A DNA stretch of 39,207 nt from an uncultured Desulfarculaceae bacterium (GTDB lineage Bacteria > Desulfobacterota > Desulfarculia > Desulfarculales > Desulfarculaceae): assembly GCA_937908275.1 (NCBI GenBank), contig CALERA010000362.1, positions 1 to 39,207 of the forward strand, given 5' to 3'. Below are positions 33,212 to 39,207 of this stretch, one piece after another. The notes below the pieces were generated by a model. It did no database searches, was not told the origin of the DNA, and saw nothing but the letters and a program-made list of their open reading frames with translations. Numbering within the stretch: the stretch's first letter is position 1; every line of letters begins with the position of its first letter. The position numbers were made by a program, and so were the translations under genes.

Positions 33212-33598
33212 ATGAACAAGGCGCTACTGGTGACCCCCTCCCCGGGAGCCTTCGCCCCCTTTGGCGCGGCCCTGAGCGGCGAGGGCTTCAGCCTGGCCCG
33301 GGCCGATTCCGGCCAGGCGGCCCTGGCCGCGGTGGGCGGCGAGGCCCCGGACCTGGTGATCATCGACGACCAATTGCGCGATGTATCGGCCCTGGAGCTG
33401 ATCAAACGCATCTTGGAAACCAATGCCTTCGTCAACACCGCGGTGGTCACCAGCCTGGGCGAGGAAGAATTTCACGAGGCCTACGAGGGCCTGGGGGTGT
33501 TGTGCCACCTGCCTCCCCGCCCGGGCCTGGCCGAGGCCCAGGACCTGGCCCGCAAGCTCAGGGATCTGACCGCGCCCCCACCCCCGCGCCAGGGTTGA
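33212..33598 (+). CDS. Degenerate response-regulator receiver domain
   Basis: The 128-residue protein has receiver-like periodicity with the phospho-acceptor Asp in LVIIDDQLRDVSALELI. The N-terminal acidic pair is missing (LLVTPSPGAF) and the conserved Lys-Pro is replaced (CHLPPRP). It probably cannot be switched in the standard way and may be a protein-interaction module. It has no output domain and ends in Pro-rich PPPPRQG. It is the last gene of the ORP-like cluster, followed by an intrinsic terminator. Confidence 0.72.
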   Translation: MNKALLVTPSPGAFAPFGAALSGEGFSLARADSGQAALAAVGGEAPDLVIIDDQLRDVSALELIKRILETNAFVNTAVVTSLGEEEFHEAYEGLGVLCHLPPRPGLAEAQDLARKLRDLTAPPPPRQG

Positions 33599-33636
33599 AT
33601 TCCTCCCGCCCTGGCCGCGGGCTACTGACCCGCGCG

Positions 33637-33679
33637 CCCGGCGGGGCTCCACACCCGGGGCCCCGCCGGGCCTTCTTTT
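33637..33679 (+). terminator. Rho-independent terminator of the ORP-like cluster
   Basis: CCCGGCGGGG (33637-33646) and CCCCGCCGGG (33661-33670) form a perfect ten-base stem with a 14-base loop. CCTTCTTTT follows. It ends the transcription unit whose last gene is the receiver-domain protein. Confidence 0.75.
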
Positions 33680-33717
33680 GGGCGCGACCAAGGGCAAGGC
33701 CTAGCAACTCCGGGGGT

Positions 33718-33746
33718 TTGACGCGGAGCCCGGCCTTGGCTATGCT
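33718..33746 (+). promoter_or_regulatory. Sigma-70 promoter of thiE
   Basis: TTGACG (33718-33723) and TATGCT (33741-33746) are 17 bases apart and match five and four of six consensus bases. Transcription would begin near 33753, leaving a leader of about 110 bases before thiE. The leader does not show the conserved TPP riboswitch core. Confidence 0.55.
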
Positions 33747-33864
33747 TCCACGTTAGCGAACACGCCGGTTCAACCCCGCAATCCTGGTCCAGCCGCGGTC
33801 CCGCCCTCCGGGTGGGAGTCGGGCGCGCCAGGCTGGCCGGCCCCGCCCAGGGCCAGAGGGACCC

Positions 33865-34494
33865 ATGGCCGTGAAACCCATCGGACGCCTGCACGTCATC
33901 ACCGACACCGTGCTGCAGGGCCGCTTCTCCCACGAGGAACTGGCCCGCCTGGCCATCGCCGGGGGGGCGGGGGCCATCCAATTCCGCCAGAAACAGGGCT
34001 CCACCCGGGAGTTGATCGAGACCGCCCGGGCCATGCAGGCGGTCTGCCGCCGCCTGGGGGCGCCCCTGATCGTCAACGACCGCCTGGACGTGGCCCTGGC
34101 GGTGGCGGCCGACGGGGTTCACCTGGGCCAGGACGACTTTCCCCTGGCCCAGGCCCGGGAGATCCTGGGGCCGGGGAAGATCATCGGCGGCTCGGCCTCG
34201 ACCCTGGAGGAGGCCCGGCTCTGCCAGGTCCAGGGGGTGGATTACATCGGTCTGGGGCCGGTTTACCCCACCGGCTCCAAGGCGGACGCCAGCCCGGCCG
34301 GCGGCCTGGAGTTGGTGCGCCGGGTGGCCCGGGAGCTGGCCCTGCCGGTGATCGCCATCGGTGGCATCGGCGCGGTCAACGCGGCCACGGTGCTGGCGGC
34401 CGGGGCCCATGGGGTGGCGGTGATCTCGGCGGTCTGCTGCCAGGACGACCCCCGCGCGGCCGCCGCCGAGTTGCTGCGGGCCCTGGGCGGCTGA
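33865..34494 (+). CDS. thiE: Thiamine phosphate synthase
   Basis: The 209-residue protein matches ThiE throughout: LHVITDTVL, the QFRQK pyrophosphate/substrate strand, APLIVNDRLDVALAVAADGVHLGQDD, IIGGSASTLEEA, DYIGLGPVYPTGSK and PVIAIGGIG near the end. It joins hydroxymethylpyrimidine diphosphate and thiazole phosphate to give thiamine phosphate in the cytoplasm. Length is typical. A GGGCCAGAGGG run precedes the ATG. It has its own promoter and lies upstream of thiM, with a hairpin between them. Confidence 0.95.
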   Translation: MAVKPIGRLHVITDTVLQGRFSHEELARLAIAGGAGAIQFRQKQGSTRELIETARAMQAVCRRLGAPLIVNDRLDVALAVAADGVHLGQDDFPLAQAREILGPGKIIGGSASTLEEARLCQVQGVDYIGLGPVYPTGSKADASPAGGLELVRRVARELALPVIAIGGIGAVNAATVLAAGAHGVAVISAVCCQDDPRAAAAELLRALGG

Positions 34495-34507
34495 GCCTTT
34501 CCCATCC

Positions 34508-34533
34508 CGGACCGCGCCGGTCCGCAATTTTTT
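34508..34533 (+). terminator. Intrinsic terminator or attenuator between thiE and thiM
   Basis: CGGACC-GCGCC-GGTCCG (34508-34524) is a six-base stem with five-base loop, followed by CAA and six T residues (34528-34533). It could lower transcription of thiM relative to thiE, or the stem may end the thiE message altogether. Confidence 0.6.
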
Positions 34534-34558
34534 CGCGCCTAGCACGGGAGGAAAACAA

Positions 34559-35362
34559 ATGACCCAGAACGTTGGCCAACTGGCGGGCGCGAGCCTGGCC
34601 GCCATCCGGCGGAAGCAGCCCCTGATCCATAACATCACCAATTTCGTGGTGATGAACAACACCGCCAACGCGCTGTTGGCCTGCGGGGCCTCGCCGGTGA
34701 TGGCCCACGCCGCCGAGGAGGTGGAGCAGATGGTCTCCTTCGCCGGGGCGTTGGTGCTCAACATCGGCACCCTGACCCCGGTTTGGGTGGATTCCATGCT
34801 TCTGGCCGCGAGCAAGGCCAAGGAGCTGGGGGTGCCCATCGTGCTGGACCCGGTGGGCTCCGGGGCCACCGATCTGCGCACCCAGGCCAGTCTGCGCATC
34901 CTGGCGGTGGGGGTCAGCCTGGTGCGGGGCAACGCCTCGGAGGTGCTCTCCCTGGGCGACGCCGCCAGCCAGACCAAGGGGGTGGACTCCACCCACAGCG
35001 TGGACGAGGCGGCCCAGGCCGGCCTGGAGCTGGCCCGCTCCCTGGGCACCCCGGTGGCCATCACCGGCGCGGTGGACCTGATCACCGACGGCCAGCGGGT
35101 GTTGCGGGTCTCCAACGGCCACCCCATGCTGACCAAGGTCACCGGCGCCGGCTGCACCGCCAGCGCCCTGATCGGGGCCTTCCTGGCGGTGGACCCCGAC
35201 CCGCTCACCGCCTCGGCCTCGGCCCTGGCCTTCCTGGGCCTGGCGGCGGAGAAGGCGGCGGCCATCTCCAACGGCCCGGGCAGCCTGCAGATGAACCTGC
35301 TGGACGCCCTGTACTACCTCACCCCCGAGGACCTGGCCCGCGAGGCCCGCATCAGCGCCTGA
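34559..35362 (+). CDS. thiM: Hydroxyethylthiazole kinase
   Basis: The 267-residue protein is a clear ThiM: LIHNITNFVVMNNTANALLACGASPVMAHA at the N-terminus, VLDPVGSGATDLR, GNASEVLSL, and the catalytic/anion-hole segment TKVTGAGCTASALIGAF, with its Cys in the ribokinase-type GAGC motif. It phosphorylates 4-methyl-5-hydroxyethylthiazole, a salvage step supplying ThiE. A GGGAGG-type ribosome-binding site lies about seven bases before the ATG. With thiE it forms a minimal two-gene salvage unit. thiC, thiD and thiG are not in the window. Confidence 0.95.
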   Translation: MTQNVGQLAGASLAAIRRKQPLIHNITNFVVMNNTANALLACGASPVMAHAAEEVEQMVSFAGALVLNIGTLTPVWVDSMLLAASKAKELGVPIVLDPVGSGATDLRTQASLRILAVGVSLVRGNASEVLSLGDAASQTKGVDSTHSVDEAAQAGLELARSLGTPVAITGAVDLITDGQRVLRVSNGHPMLTKVTGAGCTASALIGAFLAVDPDPLTASASALAFLGLAAEKAAAISNGPGSLQMNLLDALYYLTPEDLAREARISA

Positions 35363-36084
35363 CGCCCAGCCCGCCCGGGGCCGAGCCTGGCCCCGGGCCG
35401 CCTCTCCAAGCCACTCCGGCCCGTTCCCAGCCCGATCTCGCGGCCAGCCAGGCCCACCCACCCCCCTGGCCGGGGGGCGAGTCGGCTTGGCTGGGCAGGG
35501 GGGGCAAGCTTAACCAATTAAGCATACTTATAGCATAGGTGTAGAGGAATTAAGGAGATTCCAGGATTTGGACTGCGGCGGCATTGCAATTTACAAGAAA
35601 TATTCCTAAAAAACCAGGACATCTAATTCATTCCAATGAACGATTCGTTCAACTTATTGTGCAATAATGATTAGGAAAAAATGCACAATTAGTTGTGAAC
35701 ACTAAAAAATATAAAAATTATGTGAGAGGTGAGAAAATAGTAATTAGCAATGTGCATCAAGTTCTCAAGTTACACGACAAAAAAAATGCATAATGCAATA
35801 AAAAGGCAAATCCAACATTGCGTATTGCAATGCGGCTTGGGGCCTTGTGCCGCTGGTAACTCACCCTGCCGTTGCTGTCCTATATTTGGCGTTAAAACAT
35901 GCAGGTACCATTGTGAAACGAAATATCTACACAATCACCTATAGCCTGCCCGAAATTACTGCTGGCATGGGGTGAATGGTGGAGACCGAGGCCTGCAAGG
36001 GCGGAGAAGCGGCAGAGGCTTGGCTTCACCTTTGCACTAACAACGCCAAAACCCACGAACCGCAAACGTGAGGAGGCAGGGCTC
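35363..36084. other. AT-rich 720-base intergenic region
   Basis: Between thiM and the GAF gene the composition drops sharply from about 35515 to 35800. It contains TGAACG-ATT-CGTTCA (35637-35651), TTATTG-TG-CAATAA (35654-35667), ATTGTGCA with its inverted copy TGCACAAT (35656-35663 and 35682-35689), and ATTGTG...CACAAT (35910-35935). GCATTGCAAT near 35580 recurs inverted at about 35824. The only short frame (35750-35944) has no ribosome-binding site. It is best seen as regulatory or as the residue of foreign DNA. Confidence 0.55.
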
Positions 36085-37110
36085 ATGACCGAAGAACCCT
36101 CGTTGAGACGGTTTCTGGAGGCAATGGCGGAGATGCACTCCTCTTTCAGCCTGGACACCACCCAGCAGGCCGTGGTGCAGAATACGGCCAGCCTTTTCGC
36201 GGCCCGGGGAGCCACCCTGATGCTTTGCAGCCCTGGGGATAATATGCTCAGAATATCTGCAAGTTATGGGCTAAGCAGCAACTATCTGGAAAAGGGGGAC
36301 ATCGACCCGCGCAAGAGCCTGGGCGAGACTCTGGACCGCCAGCCGGTGGTGATCAGCGACGTGACCACCGATCCCAAGATCCAGTACCGCCAGGCCGCGA
36401 TTGATGAAGGAATCAGCAGCATTATCGGTCTGCCGGTTTCGGTGGGCTCGGTCCTGGTGGGCTCCCTGCGCCTGTATTTCGGCCAGCCCAAGGACTTCCA
36501 GCCCATCGAGCTGGAATATCTCTACGCCTTGCCGCGCCAGGTGGGTCTGGCCCTGAAAAAGGCCTTCTATTTCAGCTCGATGCAGGACGCCATCAACGAG
36601 CTGCACCGCATGCCGGCCCTGGATTCCTTCCGCCAGGCGGTGCAGACCCTGGTGGGCATCACCACCAAGTACAGCGGTGCGCGCGGGGCGGCCCTGCTGC
36701 TGGTGAACAAGGAAAATCAAACCCTTGAGAGCGTCTACAGCATCGGCCTCAGCGAGCGCTACCTCAAGAAGGGAACCCTGAGCCTGGGACGCAGCCTGGG
36801 CGAGGTCACCCAAGGCCAGCCGGTGATCATCGCCGACGTGGACCACGACGACCGGGTGCAGTACCGGGACGAGGCGCAGGCCGAGAACATCAAGGCCATC
36901 ATCGGGCTGCCGGTCTGGGTGGGCGCGGAGATCGCCGGGGTTTTAAGACTCTACTATTCTTACAACTTTCTCCCTGATTCCGACGATATGCTCTGGTTGC
37001 AACAGCTGGCCCACCACGCCGGCATGGCCTTCGAGAAGAACCAGCTTCTGATCCAGCTCAAGAACCGCCACGATTGGTACAAGGACATCCTGCAGGACAT
37101 GCGCATCTAG
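36085..37110 (+). CDS. Tandem GAF-domain protein
   Basis: The 341-residue soluble protein has two GAF domains (about 20-160 and 180-320) and no recognisable output domain. The two are clear duplicates: KSLGETLDRQPVVISDV and RSLGEVTQGQPVIIADV, IQYRQAAIDEGISSIIGLPV and VQYRDEAQAENIKAIIGLPV, then VGSLRLYF and AGVLRLYY. GAF domains bind cyclic nucleotides, haem, Fe-S or other small ligands. The ligand here is unknown. GAGGAGG lies eight bases before the ATG. The upstream region is AT-rich with several dyads, so expression may be strongly regulated. It converges with the ferredoxin gene. Confidence 0.85.
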   Translation: MTEEPSLRRFLEAMAEMHSSFSLDTTQQAVVQNTASLFAARGATLMLCSPGDNMLRISASYGLSSNYLEKGDIDPRKSLGETLDRQPVVISDVTTDPKIQYRQAAIDEGISSIIGLPVSVGSVLVGSLRLYFGQPKDFQPIELEYLYALPRQVGLALKKAFYFSSMQDAINELHRMPALDSFRQAVQTLVGITTKYSGARGAALLLVNKENQTLESVYSIGLSERYLKKGTLSLGRSLGEVTQGQPVIIADVDHDDRVQYRDEAQAENIKAIIGLPVWVGAEIAGVLRLYYSYNFLPDSDDMLWLQQLAHHAGMAFEKNQLLIQLKNRHDWYKDILQDMRI

Positions 37111-37134
37111 CTTGAGCGGGCAGACCAAAGGCAA

Positions 37135-37170
37135 TAAAAAGGCGGCCGGTCATCCTGATGACCGGCCGCC
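37135..37170 (-). terminator. Strong intrinsic terminator for the ferredoxin gene
   Basis: GGCGGCCGGTCAT (37141-37153), loop CCTG, and ATGACCGGCCGCC (37158-37170) form a perfect 13-base stem. On the minus strand it is followed by TTTTTATT, a classic U-tract. It lies between the converging GAF and ferredoxin genes and may stop both. Confidence 0.88.
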
Positions 37171-37198
37171 CTGGTCTAGATTGAGTTGCTAAAACAGG

Positions 37199-37717
37199 CT
37201 ATTGCAACAACTCCGGCCGCCCGGAGGCCACCTGGCGCGCGTACTTGACCCGGGCCCGGCGCGAGGCCTGTCCGGCCGGTTCATAGCTCAGGGCCCGGGT
37301 GGTGCAACCGGCCACGCAGGCCGGCTCCAGGCCTTGCTCCCGCCGCGCCTGGCAGAAGTCGCACTTGATCACCTTGGCCCGGGCGTCGTCCCACTGCGGG
37401 GCGGACCAGGGACAGATCTCGATGCAGGCCTTGCACCCCACGCAAAGCGTGTCCTCCACCAAAACCAGTCCTGTATCCGGGTCTTTGCGGATGGCTCCCG
37501 TGGGGCAGGCCGCCAGGCACCAGGGCTGGTCGCAGTGCAGGCAGGTGGCGAAGGCGCTGAGCAGGATCGGGCAGCCTTCCTCGGTCCGGTCGGGCTGGAT
37601 TTCCATCCGGCCCAGGCTCATCCCGGCCGGCAGCTGGTTCTGGGCCTGACAGTGCATCTCGCAAGCATGGCACCCGATGCAGCGTCTGGCGTCTAGCTTG
37701 ATGGTGAATTCCGCCAT
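37199..37717 (-). CDS. Four-cluster ferredoxin-type electron-transfer subunit
   Basis: The 172-residue protein has four cysteine groups of the DmsB/HycB/CooF type: CIGCHACEMHC (13-23), CLHCDQPWCLAACP, CVGCKACIEICP and CDFCQARREQGLEPACVAGC. Each pattern supports a [4Fe-4S] cluster, giving a linear electron wire. Such subunits normally pair with a molybdopterin oxidoreductase or hydrogenase. None is adjacent, so its partner must be encoded elsewhere. There is no signal or membrane anchor. A GGGAGG lies upstream of the ATG at somewhat long spacing. Confidence 0.9.
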   Translation of the reverse strand: MAEFTIKLDARRCIGCHACEMHCQAQNQLPAGMSLGRMEIQPDRTEEGCPILLSAFATCLHCDQPWCLAACPTGAIRKDPDTGLVLVEDTLCVGCKACIEICPWSAPQWDDARAKVIKCDFCQARREQGLEPACVAGCTTRALSYEPAGQASRRARVKYARQVASGRPELLQ

Positions 37718-38658
37718 AACCTATCAACCTCCCGGGATAAATCTGGCTAAAAACCCCTGGGCCAACCACGCGCGGGCCCCCATCTGGCAGATCGCAAACC
37801 CCTCTCCTGGGATCGCGTGGCCTGGTGGTGCGCAGCAAATGGTTGTTAAATCAGGTTGATAGCCAAGCTAATCCCGGGAAAAAGGTTGACGCGGCAAAAA
37901 TATAGCCTGCAAGGAACGGGCCTTTGCGTCCCGAGCGGGAGCAGCCCCGCAGCAAAAACAACTTGGCAAATAGGGTATTGAATTGTGCAATTGAGCTACA
38001 AATTAGCTGGACCACTTTTGGCCAGGAACCGCCAGGCGGGCATGGGAGGGTGTCGAGGGCGGTTGGCACGGCGGCTGGAAGCAAGGCTTGCTAGCTTAAT
38101 AGCAACATGTAATCAAGCTGTTATGTCCGGCTAGCCTCGCGTCGCACTCCCTGTCTGGAGCGGCCGGGCGAGCCCGGCGGCCCGCTTTGGCCCCGCGCGG
38201 GGCCTGAGGCGATTGAACAAGCGTGAATGATTACAAATTCGTGCCAACTGGAGAAATGGGCGCCTAACGACGCCGCTCCCTCTCCCGCCCCTTGGCATCT
38301 GCCTTGCAACCTACCGGCGCGGGGGTTACCAGCACATACGAGAGTTTAGCCAGTGCGAGGCGGCAAACCGGCTTGCGCGAAGAGGACTAACCACATCCAG
38401 GGCGATCATTGATTCAGTGATGTTCTCGCGCTGCGGTATCAACGCCTCGGGCTTGGTCTGGAGAACGGTTCAAGGCAGGCCTCCGGCGGATTGCACACCA
38501 CGGCCACCCCATCCGGGGGTTAACTAGCTAGCCCGATCTTGACGATCGGCAAGGCGGACCATCTGCCCACCAGGAATCATCCTGGGGTCCGTCCCCTCGC
38601 GCGACATCCGTCCGCGACCCGTGCGGGTCCGGTCCGGAGCGAGGGCTAAAGGCTGGAG
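37718..38658. other. Gene-free region between ferredoxin gene and nuoA
   Basis: About 940 bases carry no supported gene. Visible elements are AATTG-TG-CAATT (37981-37992), CCGATC-TTGAC-GATCGG (38533-38549) and CCAGGA-ATCA-TCCTGG (38570-38585). The first half is the probable promoter region of the ferredoxin gene. The second half would be the leader of the nuo operon. I could not place a confident -35/-10 pair or a known riboswitch. Confidence 0.5.
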
Positions 38659-38670
38659 GTGCTCGCGGCC

Positions 38671-39051
38671 ATGCTGTTCGATTGGTTGCACGCGGCGATC
38701 ATCCTGTTCCTGCTGGCCGGCGTTGTCTTCGGCATCGGCCCCATCATCGGCTCCCTTCTATTGGCTCCCAAAAGCACCGGCGGCGACCTGGACCTGCCCT
38801 ACGAGTGCGGCGTGCCGCCCCATGGCACCGCCCATGTGCGCTTCGGGATCAATTACTACTTCTACGCCCTCCTGTTCCTGGCCTTTGACGTGGACGTGCT
38901 CTACCTGTTCCCGGTGGGCGCGGTCTACCTCAGCAGCCGGGGCTGGCTCACCTTCTGGGAGCTGGTGGTCTTCGTGGGGGTGTTGGCCCTGGCGGTGATC
39001 TACTTCTGGCGCAAGGGGGTCTTCAGTTGGCCGCGCAGGATCGTGCTATGA
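38671..39051 (+). CDS. nuoA: NADH-quinone oxidoreductase subunit A
   Basis: The 126-residue protein has the three membrane helices of NuoA and its signature loop between helices 1 and 2, [23 protein letters not shown], then [22 protein letters not shown]. It is a proton-pumping membrane-arm subunit at the junction with the peripheral arm of complex I. An in-frame GTG at 38659 would add four residues. AAAGG lies six bases before it, whereas the ATG is eleven bases after GGAGG. I prefer the ATG but the choice is open. It overlaps nuoB by four bases. Confidence 0.93.
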   Translation: MLFDWLHAAIILFLLAGVVFGIGPIIGSLLLAPKSTGGDLDLPYECGVPPHGTAHVRFGINYYFYALLFLAFDVDVLYLFPVGAVYLSSRGWLTFWELVVFVGVLALAVIYFWRKGVFSWPRRIVL

Positions 39052-39207
39052 GAAGAGCCGTCAGCCAGATCGAGCCTCCGCTGATCGACCTGGGTCCGGT
39101 CAACCAGATCCTGGACCTCTGCCGGGCCATGTCCCTGTGGCCCATGACCTTTGGCCTGGCCTGCTGCGCCATCGAGATGATGGCGGTGGGCATGGCCCGC
39201 TTCGACA
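39048..39207 (+). CDS. nuoB: NADH-quinone oxidoreductase subunit B (3' end outside window)
   Basis: The first 53 residues are present. They end in [24 protein letters not shown], the diagnostic NuoB segment whose vicinal cysteines ligate the N2 [4Fe-4S] cluster, the final donor to quinone. The ATG overlaps the nuoA stop (ATGA). The gene runs off the window, with the rest of the nuo operon presumably following. Confidence 0.93.
   Translation, partial: MRRAVSQIEPPLIDLGPVNQILDLCRAMSLWPMTFGLACCAIEMMAVGMARFD

Noticed and set aside
33747..33864. Possible TPP riboswitch before thiE
   Set aside because: The conserved CTGAGA and ACCTGATCTGG-type core elements are not present in the leader.
35750..35944. 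A 64-codon frame with nine cysteines in the AT-rich region
   Set aside because: It has no ribosome-binding site at a usable distance, no family resemblance, and straddles the AT-rich/GC-rich boundary. Left as chance unless conserved.
38229..38245. A second minus-strand sigma-54 site upstream of the ferredoxin gene
   Set aside because: The -24 half is perfect (TGGCACG), but the -12 half reads TGTA instead of TTGC and the gene start is about 500 bases away.
38331..38420. GGCAAACC-containing stretch resembling a c-di-GMP riboswitch
   Set aside because: The second conserved block of the GEMM motif is missing and the pairing does not fit.

Overview
The window is about 39 kb of GC-rich DNA with third-position GC bias. 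It looks like a chromosomal piece of an anaerobic, sulfur-metabolising bacterium, probably a Desulfobacterota member (Desulfarculus-like). That placement is inferred from three things: a heterodisulfide-reductase (Hdr)/TusA/DsrE operon, an ORP-type (orange protein) cluster of NifX-like proteins and MinD/Mrp ATPases, and sigma-54 control. I found no rRNA, tRNA, IS element, phage gene or CRISPR array.

Layout. 1-1801: the 3' part of an aldo/keto reductase gene and an exported metallo-beta-lactamase-fold protein. 2145-8156: a TetR-controlled ABC-2 efflux operon (regulator, HlyD-type adaptor, fused double ATPase, two permeases). 8294-9127: an outer-membrane beta-barrel gene with its own promoter. 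9212-9568: a cupin gene on the minus strand. 9889-17300: a STAS protein followed by an apparent synthase-dependent exopolysaccharide operon (two TPR proteins, a TPR plus beta-barrel outer-membrane protein, a family-2 glycosyltransferase, a GH26-like glycosidase). A PilZ (c-di-GMP receptor) gene overlaps it tail to tail (17273-18115). 19106-20134: a soluble chemotaxis-type signalling protein behind a sigma-54-like promoter.

20251-26410 (minus strand): a seven-gene operon for a tandem TusA protein, an MvhD-like protein, two complementary HdrA-like flavoproteins, a winged-helix protein, a DsrE-like protein and an HdrD-like CCG protein. It is preceded by a -24/-12 promoter and lies divergent to a sigma-54 activator with a cysteine-rich PAS domain (26608-28011). 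28137-33598: an ORP-like cluster holding two DUF134 regulators (one fused to a NifX-type domain), a DUF5320-like protein, an Mrp ATPase, two ferredoxin-containing MinD-type ATPases, a NifX-type protein, a NifU-like scaffold and a degenerate receiver domain.

33865-35362: thiE and thiM (thiamine synthesis and thiazole salvage). 35363-36084: a gene-free stretch, unusually AT-rich for this window. 36085-37717: a tandem-GAF protein and a convergent four-cluster ferredoxin subunit sharing a strong terminator. 37718-38670: a gene-free stretch leading into nuoA and the start of nuoB, the first genes of a complex I operon that runs off the window.

How it may fit together (inference): the Hdr operon would be a cytoplasmic electron-bifurcating or sulfane-sulfur-handling complex fed by TusA/DsrE carriers and switched by the divergent redox-sensing activator. 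The ORP cluster is an Fe-S/Mo-cluster ATPase module that may share this activator. The exopolysaccharide locus, with PilZ and STAS, is a separate biofilm-type module. The best candidates for undescribed biology are the Hdr/TusA/DsrE operon with its split HdrA pair and degenerate TusA domain, and the GH26-linked polysaccharide secretion locus.
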